Part shown: positions 8,993-17,751 of the stretch, one piece after another
Layout of the letters: each line of letters starts with the position of its first letter
How positions within the stretch are numbered: the first letter of the stretch is position 1
Position numbers and translations under genes: made by a program
Notes under the pieces: generated by a model
Seen by the model: the letters and a program-made list of their open reading frames with translations, nothing else
Told to the model about the DNA's origin: nothing
The model's database searches: none
Source of the DNA: Hymenobacter cavernae
GTDB lineage: Bacteria; Bacteroidota; Bacteroidia; Cytophagales; Hymenobacteraceae
Direction of reading: 5' to 3'
DNA: 64,000 nucleotides
Assembly (NCBI RefSeq): GCF_014641455.1
Contig: NZ_BMHT01000003.1
Location: 243,921-307,920, forward strand

Positions 8993-10063
8993 ATGACCCG
9001 AGCTGTGCTGGCCGGTACTGGTAGCTGCATCCCCGACCTCATTGTTCCCAACCAGGATTTCGCTACGGCGCAGTTCTTCACGGCTGCCGGCGCGGCCATC
9101 GTGCAAGATCCTACGCTCACGCTGGAGCGGTTTAGCGCCATCACCGGCATTCGGGAGCGGCGCTACGCCCGCCCCGACCAAGCCGCCTCTGACCTAGGTT
9201 GGCTGGCCGCTGCCGATGCCTTGAGTAGCTCAGGAATCGATCCGGAAAGTATTGATTATCTGATTGTAGCGCACAACTTTGGTGATGTAACCGCAGGTAG
9301 CAATCGGGTGGATCTGGTGCCGTCGCTGGCTTCCCGCATCAAAGCGCGGCTGGAAATAAAGAACCCTAACTGCGTTGCTTACGACCTAGCTTTTGGCTGT
9401 CCTGGTTGGTTGGAAGCCGTTATTCAGGCCAACTACTACATCCGGTCGGGCGATGCGCGCCGCTGCCTGGTGATTGGTACCGAAACCCTATCGCGCATCG
9501 TCGATCCGCACGACCGGGACACAATGCTGTTTAGTGATGGCAGCGGAGCCGTGATTCTGGAAGCCAGCTCGACTGGCAACGCTGGCATTCTGGCCCACCA
9601 TACCCAAACGCACGCCCACGAGTACGCCGGCTTACTGAGCATGGGCAAGTCGTACTCGCCTGATTACGAAGGTGAAGCGGATCGATTCATGAAAATGCAG
9701 GGCCGTAAGCTGTACGAGTTTGCCTTGCAGCACGTGCCAACCGTGGTGAAAACGGCTCTGGATAAGGCAGGCGTATCGCTGCATCAGGTGAAGAAAGTGC
9801 TCCTGCACCAGGCCAACGAAAAAATGGACGTCGCCATTTTGCAGCGCGTGTTCCAACTGTATGGCGAGGTGTGTTCTAATCTGGACCTGATGCCGATGAC
9901 TATTGGCTGGCTAGGCAACAGCTCCGTCGCGACGCTGCCTACGTTGGTAGACTTGCTACAGAAAGGCCAGCTTGATAGTGAGGCCCTTATGGCCGGCGAC
10001 CATGTGGTGCTGGCCTCCGTTGGGGCGGGCATGAACATCAATGCAGTCGTCTACCAATGCTAG
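8993..10063 (+). CDS. 3-oxoacyl-ACP synthase III family protein (FabH-like)
   Basis: A 356-residue ketoacyl synthase III-type condensing enzyme, joining acyl-CoA to malonyl-ACP in fatty-acid or related lipid synthesis. The catalytic triad is visible: Cys136 in AFGCPGW, His272 in VLLHQAN and Asn309 in WLGNSSVATLP. It begins at ATG 8993 after a 230-bp non-coding region. It stands alone, with no acpP, fabD or plsX beside it. It may therefore be a second, specialised FabH rather than the housekeeping copy. It is slightly longer than E. coli FabH (317). Confidence 0.88.
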   Translation: MTRAVLAGTGSCIPDLIVPNQDFATAQFFTAAGAAIVQDPTLTLERFSAITGIRERRYARPDQAASDLGWLAAADALSSSGIDPESIDYLIVAHNFGDVTAGSNRVDLVPSLASRIKARLEIKNPNCVAYDLAFGCPGWLEAVIQANYYIRSGDARRCLVIGTETLSRIVDPHDRDTMLFSDGSGAVILEASSTGNAGILAHHTQTHAHEYAGLLSMGKSYSPDYEGEADRFMKMQGRKLYEFALQHVPTVVKTALDKAGVSLHQVKKVLLHQANEKMDVAILQRVFQLYGEVCSNLDLMPMTIGWLGNSSVATLPTLVDLLQKGQLDSEALMAGDHVVLASVGAGMNINAVVYQC

Positions 10064-10098
10064 GTGGTCGGTTTAAACCTAGCTGGCTTTATAAGTAA

Positions 10099-10286
10099 CC
10101 TAGGTTACGACCTAGCCCCAGCGGGGCAATATATTGGTAGTAACTGGCCGAGCACATAACCAACCGAGCCCCAGCGGGGCGACACCTAGGTTTCAACGAC
10201 CGGTGCCGCCCCGCTGGGGCTCGAGTATTTGTGCGGATCCTGATCTGCCGATATGCCGCCTCATCGGGGCTACGCTGCAACCTAGG
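10099..10286. repeat. Cluster of AGCCCCAGCGGGGC repeats and three CCTAGG palindromes
   Basis: The 14-mer AGCCCCAGCGGGGC occurs at 10114-10127 and 10167-10180 and inverted at 10208-10221, the last two forming a 17-bp inverted repeat. AACCTAGGTT-type palindromes stand at 10099, 10185 and 10281. The region lies between the FabH-like gene and the TrmH gene and is non-coding. An open frame that crosses it (from 10134) is in frame with TrmH but is repeat sequence. Confidence 0.75.
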
Positions 10287-10325
10287 TTAAGTCGTACTTT
10301 AGGGCCGCATTTACCGTCCTCTTTT

Positions 10326-11072
10326 ATGCTTTCCAAAGCCCAGAAAACCTACGTAGAACAACTGAAACAGAAGAAATACCGGCTTCGGCACGGGGCTTTT
10401 CTGGTGGAAGGAGGGAAAAGCGTCCGGGAGTTGCTGCATTCTGCTCTCACCACGGAGCGTTTGTTTCTAACGTTGGAGTTTGCGGCTAAAATCCAGGCGG
10501 AACTGCCTAAAAACGTGCCGGTTGAGGTTATTTCCGAGGACGAGCTGACGCGCCTGGGTACGCTGACGACCAACAACACCGCACTGGCTATTGCACGTCT
10601 GCCCGACGAAACCCCCTTGCAGCCCGCCGCTGATACGTTGCTGCTGGCCCTCGACCAAGTGCGCGACCCCGGCAACCTAGGTACCCTGATTCGCCTGGCC
10701 GACTGGTACGGCCTGGCTGGCGTGGTCTGCTCCGATACCTGCGCCGACCCGTGGGCGCCCAAAACCGTGGCCGCCACGATGGGCTCATTTGCCCGCGTGC
10801 AGGTTTGGCAACGCGAGCTGCCCGCCTGGCTCGATGCACTACCGGCCGACCTGCCGCGCTACGGCGCCCACCTGGAAGGCGACAACGTGCACCGCCTGCA
10901 TCTGCGCCCAAGCGGCGTGCTCATCATGGGCAGCGAGTCGCACGGTCCGCGGCCGGAGGTGCTGGCGCGCCTCACGCAACGGCTCTACATTCCGGGCACG
11001 GGCGGCGCCGAAAGCCTGAACGTGGCTGTTTCCGCTGCCATCCTGCTCGATAACTTTCACCGCGAGCTGTAA
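10326..11072 (+). CDS. TrmH/SpoU-family RNA 2'-O-methyltransferase
   Basis: A 248-residue SPOUT methyltransferase that transfers a methyl group from SAM to a ribose 2'-OH in tRNA or rRNA. An N-terminal RNA 2'-O-ribose methyltransferase substrate-binding domain (residues 1-90, FLVEGGKSVRELL) precedes the knot domain, with motif 1 DQVRDPGNLGTLIRLADW, motif 2 LIMGSESHG and motif 3 IPGTGGAESLNVAVSAAILL. I start at ATG 10326 (MLSKAQKTYVEQ). The frame is open further up to 10134, but that part is intergenic repeat and not family sequence. The exact target nucleotide is unknown. Confidence 0.9.
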   Translation: MLSKAQKTYVEQLKQKKYRLRHGAFLVEGGKSVRELLHSALTTERLFLTLEFAAKIQAELPKNVPVEVISEDELTRLGTLTTNNTALAIARLPDETPLQPAADTLLLALDQVRDPGNLGTLIRLADWYGLAGVVCSDTCADPWAPKTVAATMGSFARVQVWQRELPAWLDALPADLPRYGAHLEGDNVHRLHLRPSGVLIMGSESHGPRPEVLARLTQRLYIPGTGGAESLNVAVSAAILLDNFHREL

Positions 11073-11477
11073 GGCAGTACGTAGTTGGCACCTAGCTGAG
11101 GCTAGGTTTTCAGCGAGCAGCTCGTCGGCAACCTGCTATAGCTTTTCGCGGTACACTGACTTTCAAAGATGGTCGGAGGCGTTGATACTGCTACATTTTT
11201 TATCTTCCGCTAAATTCAGGTGCTACGCGAAGGATAAAACGCAGATTATTGGTTTTTTCGTTAACCTACTGGCCTACGAGTTGTTGCAAATCTAGGGCAG
11301 ACCTGCTACTTCACACCTAACCAGAGCGCACCTAGGTTTCACTGCTCACAACTACCAGCGGCTTTCCTGCCGGAAGGCAATTCTTGGCGTTTTATCTTGT
11401 CTTTGACCTTGCAGCGCTTGACCCAGAACGTTGCTGCTCTGTTCTACAAGCCATCTTATACTTCTTGTCCCACAGCT
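11073..11477. other. Non-coding region before the paoABC-type operon
   Basis: These 405 bases carry a small CTAG-centred hairpin (11090-11107) just after the TrmH stop, AT-rich sequence around 11200-11280, and an ACCTAGGT site at 11331. The operon promoter must be here. The frame of the first operon gene stays open upstream to 11397, but the twin-arginine leader begins at 11478. I see no other gene. Confidence 0.6.
11090..11107 (+). terminator. Weak CTAG-centred hairpin after the TrmH gene
   Basis: ACCTAGC (11090-11096) pairs with GCTAGGT (11101-11107), followed by TTT, 18 bp after the stop codon. The stem is only 7 bp, so the call as terminator is tentative. It belongs to the set of gene-end hairpins built from CTAG words. 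Confidence 0.45.
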
Positions 11478-12101
11478 ATGAACCCTGAACCCGAACAACC
11501 AAACCACGACGAGGCGCGGCGAACGTTCCTCAAGCAGTCGTCGCTGCTCACAGCCTTTGCCTTCACGCCCGGCCCGGTGCTGCAAGCCGCGGCTGCCGAA
11601 ATAGACGAAAAAGTAGCCTCCGCATTCGAGAAAGTACCCGTGCGGCTCGACATTAACGGCCAAAAACACAAGCTATCTATTGAGCCGCGCACCACGCTGC
11701 TCGACCTGCTGCGCGAACAGCTAGGTCTGACCGGCACTAAAAAAGGCTGCGACTACGGCCAGTGCGGTGCCTGCACCGTGCACATCGACGGCAAGCGCGT
11801 GAACTCCTGCCTGACTTTCGCGGTGATGCAGGAAGGCAAGGAAATCACGACCATTGAAGGACTGGCTAACGGCGACAAGCTGCACCCCATGCAGGAGGCC
11901 TTTATCAAACACGATGGTTTCCAGTGCGGCTACTGCACACCCGGCCAGATTATGTCGGCAGTGGCGTGCATTAGGGAAGGCCACGCCGACTCGGACGACG
12001 AAATCCGCGAGTACATGAGCGGTAACATCTGCCGCTGCGGCGCTTACGCCAACATTGTGAGTGCAATTCAGGAGGTTAAAAACGGAGGCCAGAAGGTATG
12101 A
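11478..12101 (+). CDS. paoA: Periplasmic aldehyde oxidoreductase, 2Fe-2S subunit
   Basis: A 207-residue small subunit of a xanthine-oxidase-family enzyme, carrying two [2Fe-2S] clusters. The N-terminus has a twin-arginine leader (ARRTFLKQSSLLTAFAF), as in E. coli PaoA (YagT), so the complex is exported folded. The plant-type ferredoxin cluster ligands are CDYGQCGACT plus a downstream Cys. The second cluster has FQCGYCTPGQ and ICRCGAY. The start at 11478 is chosen because it places the RR motif near the N-terminus. The stop overlaps the start of the FAD subunit by 4 bp (ATGA). Electrons go from the molybdenum centre through these clusters to FAD. Confidence 0.92.
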   Translation: MNPEPEQPNHDEARRTFLKQSSLLTAFAFTPGPVLQAAAAEIDEKVASAFEKVPVRLDINGQKHKLSIEPRTTLLDLLREQLGLTGTKKGCDYGQCGACTVHIDGKRVNSCLTFAVMQEGKEITTIEGLANGDKLHPMQEAFIKHDGFQCGYCTPGQIMSAVACIREGHADSDDEIREYMSGNICRCGAYANIVSAIQEVKNGGQKV

Positions 12102-13081
12102 ACCAGTTCCAATACGTGCGGCCCACCAAGCAGAAAGCTGCCATTGACGCGCTGGCTAAAGACGCCAATGCCCAGATTATTGCCGGCGGCACCAACCTCA
12201 TCGACCTGATGAAGCGCGGCGTGATGGCGCCCCAGAAGTTGGTGGATATCAACAAGCTGCCGCTTAACAAAATAGAGCGCGACGGGAGCAATACCCGAAT
12301 TGGTGCCCTAGCTCTCAATGGAGTGGTGGCGGAAGATAAGCTGGTGCTGGAAAAGCATCCCTTGCTCGCTCAAGCACTCAATGCAGGCGCTTCGGCGCAG
12401 CTGCGCAACATGGCTACCGTGGGCGGCAACATGCTGCAACGCACGCGCTGCCACTACTTCTACGACACGGCGTTGCCCTGCAACAAGCGAGAGCCCGGCT
12501 CCGGCTGCGGTGCCTTAGAAGGCTTCAACCGGATGCACGCCATCTTTGGCTTCAGCGACAAGTGCATTGCCGTGCACCCTTCCGACATGAGCGTGGCTCT
12601 CGTGGCTCTCGATGCGACCGTGCTGGTAAGCGGCCCGAAAGGTGACCGGCGCATTCCGTTCATCGACTTCCACCGCCTGCCCGGCGACACGCCTCAAAAG
12701 GACACGAACCTGGAACCCGGCGAACTGATTACTGCCGTCGATATTCCCGATGCGCCGTTTACCAAGAATGTGCATTACTTAAAGGTGCGCGAGCGGGCTA
12801 GCTATGCCTTTGCGTTGGTGTCGGTAGCGGCGGCGCTAAACATTGAAAACAACACCATTAAGGATGCACGCCTGGCAATGGGCGGCGTGGCCCACAAGCC
12901 CTGGCGCCTGACGGAAGCCGAGAAGTCTTTGGTGGGCAAGCCGGCCACGGAGGAAACCTTCCGGCAGGCAGCTGAGGTCGCTATGCGCGGCGCTAAAGCC
13001 TTCAAGTACAACCAGTACAAGCTGAAGCTGGCCCCTAACTCTATTGTTCAGGCCCTTAAAACTGCGGCCGCCGTCGCCTAA
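12098..13081 (+). CDS. paoB: Aldehyde oxidoreductase, FAD (and 4Fe-4S) subunit
   Basis: A 327-residue FAD-binding subunit of the molybdopterin dehydrogenase family. The FAD block reads AQIIAGGTNLIDLMKRGV, and ATVGGNMLQRTRCHYFYD is followed by LPCNKREPGSGCGA. That Cys-rich insert holds an extra [4Fe-4S] cluster in E. coli PaoB (YagS), and the pattern C-x11-C-x8-C is clear here. It overlaps the 2Fe-2S gene by 4 bp and is followed after 8 bp by the large subunit, so all three genes form one operon. Confidence 0.92.
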   Translation: MNQFQYVRPTKQKAAIDALAKDANAQIIAGGTNLIDLMKRGVMAPQKLVDINKLPLNKIERDGSNTRIGALALNGVVAEDKLVLEKHPLLAQALNAGASAQLRNMATVGGNMLQRTRCHYFYDTALPCNKREPGSGCGALEGFNRMHAIFGFSDKCIAVHPSDMSVALVALDATVLVSGPKGDRRIPFIDFHRLPGDTPQKDTNLEPGELITAVDIPDAPFTKNVHYLKVRERASYAFALVSVAAALNIENNTIKDARLAMGGVAHKPWRLTEAEKSLVGKPATEETFRQAAEVAMRGAKAFKYNQYKLKLAPNSIVQALKTAAAVA

Positions 13082-13089
13082 TCTGCGTT

Positions 13090-15345
13090 ATGAAAGAACA
13101 ATCTCCAAAACAAAGCGGGGCAATTGGCGAGCCGATGAACCGGGTTGATGGTCGGCTGAAAGTAACCGGCGCGGCAAAGTATTCAGCTGAGTATGAATTG
13201 CCTGGCCTCGTACATGGCGTACTAGTAGGCAGCACTATTACCAAAGGTACCATCAAAAGCATCGATACGCGGCAAGCCGAGCGGGCGCCGGGCGTGCTGG
13301 CCGTTATTACGTACCTGAACTCTCCCAAAGTGCCGGGTTTTGCCGAGCGCGACCACCCCGCCGAGCCGCCCACGGCCGGGCAGCCGCTGCGGGTTTTCCA
13401 CGATAATAAGGTGCTGTTCAACGATCAGCCGATTGCCATTGTGGTAGCCGACACGCTGGAGCGGGCTAGGTACGCAGCGTCGCTGGTGAAAACGCAGTAC
13501 GACCAGGACAAGCACCAGACGAATCTAGAAGCGAACCTAGACAAAGGGTTCTTGCCCGTGCAAGCTAAAAAGAACCCCAAGTCGCCGCTGGCGGATTATC
13601 AGCGCGGCGAAGTAGATGCCTATAAAAACGGTGCTACTAAGCTTGAAGCTGAGTACGTGATTCCGACGGAGATGCACAACCCGATGGAGCTGCAAGCCAT
13701 CATTGCGCATTGGGAAGCGCCCGACAAGCTTACGGTATACGACAAGACACAGGCCGTAATGGGTACCCAGCGGGCGTTTGCCAAGGATTGGGGCATTCCA
13801 GAGGCGAATGTGAAGGTCATTGCGACGTTTGTAGGTGGAGCCTTCGGTAATGGTTTGCACAACTGGCCTCACGAAACTGCTGCCATTATTGCCGCTAAGA
13901 AGACAGGTCGCCCGGTGAAAGTGGTGCTGACGCGTGAGCAGATGTTCACGATGGTCGGCTACCGGCCGTACACCTGGCAGAAAATCGGAATGAGCGCCAC
14001 GCCCGACGGCAAGCTGACGGCTATTACGCACGAATCCGTGGGGCAAACATCTAGCTACGAGCAATTTACCGAGTCGACGCTGCAGCAGACGCGGATGATG
14101 TACACGAGCCCCAACGTGACGACCCGCTACCGCATTGCCTCCCTCGACGTGAGCACGCCGATCTGGATGCGTGGACCAGGGGAGGCCACCGGGGCCTTCG
14201 CCCTGGAGTCGGCTATCGACGAAATGGCCTACGCGGTGAACATGGACCCGCTGGAATTCCGGGTGCGCAACCACACCGACACCGACCCTGACAACGGCAA
14301 GCCGTGGTCGACGAAGTACCTGAAAGAATGCTTTCAAATGGGCGCTGAGCGCATCGGCTGGAAAAACCGTAAGCAGCAACCCGGCGCGGTGCGCGCCGGC
14401 GATTGGCTGGTGGGCTACGGTATGGGCGTAGGCACGTTTGGCGCGCACCGGGGAGCCGCGACGGTAAGAGCTAGGTTGCAAAAGAACGGACAGCTGGTGC
14501 TCCAAAGCGCCACGACGGACATCGGCCCCGGCACGGGTACAGCTATGGTGCAGATTGCCGCCACCACCCTAGGTATGCCGCCCGAAAAGATTACGTTTCA
14601 GTTAGGTAACTCCACCTTCCCGCAGGCGCCTTCGCAAGGTGGCTCTTCGACGGTGAATACAGTGGGCGCGGCCGTGCAGGATGCTTGTATTGCCTTGAGA
14701 AAGAAGCTACAGCAGCTAGCTTCTGCTACGCCGAACGGCGCTGCGTTCAACGCCGCTAAGCCCGAAGACATTGTCATTAGCGAAGGACACCTGAGCCTTG
14801 CCAGCGACAAACTCGCCAAAGCGGCTTACGCCGACTTGCTCAAGCAGAACAACGAGGCAGAGGTGGAAGTCGTGACCGAATCGAAGCCGGGCAACGACCG
14901 GGACAAGTACTCGATGTACTCGTATTCGGTGCACTTTGTGCAGGTGCACGTGCATCCGCTCACCGGCGAAGTGCGTGTGAAGAAAATCATTTCCTGCGCC
15001 GACGCCGGCACCATCATCAACCAGAAAACGGCCGGCAACCAGATGATGGGCGGCGCCGTGGGTGGCATCGGCATGGCCCTGACCGAAGGCGCCGTAATTG
15101 ATGACCGGTTTGGTCGTTACGTGACGAAGGACCTGGCCGACTACCACGTACCCGTTCATGCCGACGCGCCGAACATGGAATTTGCCTTCGTCAACAAGCC
15201 CGACCCGCACGTGAATGCCCTGGGCACCAAAGGCATCGGCGAAATTGCCATTATTGGTATGGCGCCAGCCATTGCCAATGCCGTGTTCAACGCGACCGGC
15301 AAGCGCATCCGTGAGCTGCCGATTACGCCGGATAAGTTGATCTAG
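13090..15345 (+). CDS. paoC: Aldehyde oxidoreductase, molybdopterin-binding catalytic subunit
   Basis: A 751-residue large subunit of the xanthine oxidase family, similar in length to E. coli PaoC (732). Visible family blocks are the N-terminal RVDGRLKVTGAAKYSAEY, the molybdenum-site FVGGAFGNGLHNW, the cofactor loops PIWMRGPGEATGAFALES and QGGSSTVNTVGAAVQD, and the C-terminal catalytic Glu in GTKGIGEIAII. It oxidises aldehydes to acids, probably aromatic ones. It has no leader of its own and would be carried out with the Tat-tagged small subunit. No PaoD-type maturation chaperone gene is found in the window. Confidence 0.92.
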   Translation: MKEQSPKQSGAIGEPMNRVDGRLKVTGAAKYSAEYELPGLVHGVLVGSTITKGTIKSIDTRQAERAPGVLAVITYLNSPKVPGFAERDHPAEPPTAGQPLRVFHDNKVLFNDQPIAIVVADTLERARYAASLVKTQYDQDKHQTNLEANLDKGFLPVQAKKNPKSPLADYQRGEVDAYKNGATKLEAEYVIPTEMHNPMELQAIIAHWEAPDKLTVYDKTQAVMGTQRAFAKDWGIPEANVKVIATFVGGAFGNGLHNWPHETAAIIAAKKTGRPVKVVLTREQMFTMVGYRPYTWQKIGMSATPDGKLTAITHESVGQTSSYEQFTESTLQQTRMMYTSPNVTTRYRIASLDVSTPIWMRGPGEATGAFALESAIDEMAYAVNMDPLEFRVRNHTDTDPDNGKPWSTKYLKECFQMGAERIGWKNRKQQPGAVRAGDWLVGYGMGVGTFGAHRGAATVRARLQKNGQLVLQSATTDIGPGTGTAMVQIAATTLGMPPEKITFQLGNSTFPQAPSQGGSSTVNTVGAAVQDACIALRKKLQQLASATPNGAAFNAAKPEDIVISEGHLSLASDKLAKAAYADLLKQNNEAEVEVVTESKPGNDRDKYSMYSYSVHFVQVHVHPLTGEVRVKKIISCADAGTIINQKTAGNQMMGGAVGGIGMALTEGAVIDDRFGRYVTKDLADYHVPVHADAPNMEFAFVNKPDPHVNALGTKGIGEIAIIGMAPAIANAVFNATGKRIRELPITPDKLI

Positions 15346-15362
15346 GGCAGAATCAATCGGCC

Positions 15363-15456
15363 GTCATGCTGAGCTTGCCGAAGCATCTCTACCGCTTCGT
15401 TGCGGACGTTAGAAGTTACCATTGCGGTAGAGATGCTTCGGCAAGCTCAGCATGAC
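15363..15456. repeat. 33-bp perfect inverted repeat, GTCATGCTGAGC family
   Basis: GTCATGCTGAGCTTGCCGAA continues to CCGC (15363-15395) and returns in perfect inverse at 15424-15456, loop 28 nt. Related copies lie at 36843-36954 and 43492-43587. It sits between the paoC stop and a separate terminator, so it is not itself needed as the terminator. Confidence 0.9.
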
Positions 15457-15470
15457 AGTCTTAGTTATAT

Positions 15471-15508
15471 AAAAAAGCCTTTCCTCACTGCTGAGGAAAG
15501 GCTTTTTT
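15471..15508. terminator. Bidirectional terminator between paoC and the M13 peptidase gene
   Basis: A 17-bp perfect stem (15471-15487 with 15492-15508, 4-nt loop) has A6 on the left and T6 on the right. It serves the convergent genes paoC (plus) and the M13 peptidase (minus, ends 15532). Confidence 0.92.
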
Positions 15509-15531
15509 GTTGTGTCACTTCTAAAAGCAGC

Positions 15532-17586
15532 TTACCAGATCTTCACGCGGGCACTGTCAGGGCGCCAGAGCTTCTGGCCTTGCTGGATGTTGAAGGCTTG
15601 ATAGAACGCCGGCACGTCGGCGAAGGGGCCGTTTACGCGCAAGTTGGCGGGCGAATGTACGTCGGTGAGCACGCGCTGAGCCAGCACTTCGTCGCGCTGG
15701 TGGCCTTGCCAACCTAGGGCATAGCCGAGGAAGTAGCGCTGCTCGGGCGTAAGGCCCGCTATTTTCTCGCCCTTCTTATACTCATCCGTCTTTTTGAAAG
15801 CATCCAAGGCAATGACGATACCACCTAGGTCCGCAATATTTTCGCCAGCAGTAGCTTTGCCGTTGATGTGCAAGGAGTCGAGTACCTGATAGCCATTGAA
15901 CTGGCGCACAATGCCGTTTACGCGTTGCTGGAACAGCTTGCGGTCGTTCTTCGTCCACCAGTTGCGTAGGTTGCCTTTCTCGTCAAACTGGCTGCCTTCG
16001 TCGTCGAAGCCATGAGTCAGCTCGTGACCGATGGTAGAGGCGCCGGCGTAGCCGTAGATGATGGCGTCGTCGGCGTCTTCATCTTTCAGGCCCGGAACGG
16101 CGAAGATGGCGGCCGGCAACACAATTTCGTTGTTGCTGGGGTTGTAGTAGGCGTTGTATGTCTGCGGCGTCATTTCCCACTCGGTGCGGTCGACGGGCTT
16201 ACCTAGCTTGCCGAGGTTGTACTGGTACCACCACTGGTGCGCCCGCATCACGTTTTGGGCGTAAGAGCTGCGGTCTATTTTAAGAGCCGAGAAATCCTTC
16301 CACTTATCGGGGTAGCCTACTTTGGGCGTGATTTTGCTGAGCTTTACTAGCGCTTTTTGCTTGGTGGAGTCGCTCATCCAGTCGAGCTTCTGGATATGCT
16401 CGCGGAAAGACGAAACCACGTTGGTCACCAGCTTCTCGTAGCGGTCTTTAGTAGCGGGCTTGAAGTACTCTTTCACGAAAAGCTGACCTAGCATTTCGCC
16501 CATAGCATCTTCTTCCTGGTCGAGCACGCGCTTCCAGCGGGCGCGCTGTTCCTTTTGGCCCCGCAGGATGGTGCCGTAGAAGTGGAAATGCTCGTCGTCG
16601 AGCGGGCGGCTCAGGTTGTCGGCGTAGGCATTCACCAGGTGCCATTGCAGGTACGCTTGCCAGGCCGCAATGGGTGTGGTTTTCAAGAGCTGTCCGGCCG
16701 TTTTGTAGAACTCCGGCTGCCCCACAATCACGGTATCGGCTTTGGTTAAGTCCATCTTGGCGAGCCATGTCTGCCAATCGAGGCCGGTGCGCTTACCTAG
16801 GTCGGCCACGGTCATTTTATTGTAGTTGGCGTAGGGGTCGCGTAGGGCTTCCAGCTTGCGCGAAGAGCCGGCCAGCGTCGTCTCCAGCTTCAGCACCTGG
16901 GCGCTGCTGGCCTTGGCCGTCACCGAATCCTGGCCGAGGAGTTGAAACATGCGGGTGACGTGCTTCGCGTATTCCTTGCGAATGTTGGCCGTGCGCTTGT
17001 CCTTGTTGAAGTAGTAGTCGCGGTTGGGTAAACCTAGGCCAGCCTGCCCGAGTTGCAAGGCCATCTTCTCGCTGTTTTTAGCGTCCTGGGCTACATATAA
17101 GCCAATCAGAGCATTTACGCCCAGTGGCTTAAGGCGGGCAATTTCGTTCTGTACATCCTCGGGCGTGCGGAGGGCGGCAATGCGGTCCAGCTCGGGCTTC
17201 AGGGGCTGGATACCTAGCTTATCGGCCCGCACGGAATCCATGCCCGTGGCCCAGAAATCACCGATTTTTTGCTGCACGCTGCCCTCGGTTGCTTTGGCCT
17301 GGGCCGCCTCCTGGTTGATGACCTTTAAGCGCGCGTACACTTCCTCCTGCACTTCCGCGCCAATGCTCCAGGCGCTTTCAGAGGCTGGAATCGGGTGTTT
17401 CTTGAGCCAGGTTCCGTTGGCGTAGGTGAAAAAATCGTCGCCGGGGCGAACGGTGGTGTCGAGGTTCACTTTCAGCAAATCGGGTTGCGAAGCGGTGGAT
17501 TTGTTGCTCGGCTGGCAGCCTTCCAGGAACGTTCCTAGTAAAGCGCTCAGCAGCAACCAGCGGCCGGCAGCAGCGGCGTTGTTCAT
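15532..17586 (-). CDS. M13-family zinc metallopeptidase (neprilysin/PepO type)
   Basis: A 684-residue M13 endopeptidase. The zinc site HELTH is in STIGHELTHGFDDEGSQFD. The third ligand lies in ENIADLGGIVIAL, and the substrate-binding NAYYNPSNNEIVLPAAI precedes the zinc site. The N-terminus is a signal sequence ending in LEGC (Cys24), so it is probably a lipoprotein, although Glu at -2 is unusual for the lipobox. It would degrade peptides in the envelope. The C-terminus ends VKIW, where M13 enzymes usually have CxxW. It stands alone between two strong terminators. Confidence 0.93.
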   Translation of the reverse strand: MNNAAAAGRWLLLSALLGTFLEGCQPSNKSTASQPDLLKVNLDTTVRPGDDFFTYANGTWLKKHPIPASESAWSIGAEVQEEVYARLKVINQEAAQAKATEGSVQQKIGDFWATGMDSVRADKLGIQPLKPELDRIAALRTPEDVQNEIARLKPLGVNALIGLYVAQDAKNSEKMALQLGQAGLGLPNRDYYFNKDKRTANIRKEYAKHVTRMFQLLGQDSVTAKASSAQVLKLETTLAGSSRKLEALRDPYANYNKMTVADLGKRTGLDWQTWLAKMDLTKADTVIVGQPEFYKTAGQLLKTTPIAAWQAYLQWHLVNAYADNLSRPLDDEHFHFYGTILRGQKEQRARWKRVLDQEEDAMGEMLGQLFVKEYFKPATKDRYEKLVTNVVSSFREHIQKLDWMSDSTKQKALVKLSKITPKVGYPDKWKDFSALKIDRSSYAQNVMRAHQWWYQYNLGKLGKPVDRTEWEMTPQTYNAYYNPSNNEIVLPAAIFAVPGLKDEDADDAIIYGYAGASTIGHELTHGFDDEGSQFDEKGNLRNWWTKNDRKLFQQRVNGIVRQFNGYQVLDSLHINGKATAGENIADLGGIVIALDAFKKTDEYKKGEKIAGLTPEQRYFLGYALGWQGHQRDEVLAQRVLTDVHSPANLRVNGPFADVPAFYQAFNIQQGQKLWRPDSARVKIW

Positions 17587-17679
17587 GCAGAAAAAGTAAA
17601 AGTGAGAGGTGCAATTAAAACCAAAGTAGCGCTTTCAGCTGTAGTTCAGATGAGCTAGGTGGTGGTGTATCTGACACAA

Positions 17680-17713
17680 AAAAAGCCCGGCAGATGCATC
17701 TGCCGGGCTTTTT
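17680..17713. terminator. Bidirectional palindromic terminator
   Basis: A 17-bp perfect palindrome centred at 17696/17697 (AAAAAGCCCGGCAGATG and its inverse) with T5 at the right and A-run at the left. It follows the minus-strand beta-barrel gene end (17752) and lies upstream of the M13 gene start. Confidence 0.88.
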
Positions 17714-17751
17714 AGTAATGCAGCGGGAAGCCTGCGCTTCGCGCTACCTGC

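Noticed and set aside
13537..14505. A 322-codon minus-strand open frame inside paoC
   Set aside because: It is His/Arg/Val-rich, has no motif or signal peptide, and lies opposite a certain gene.
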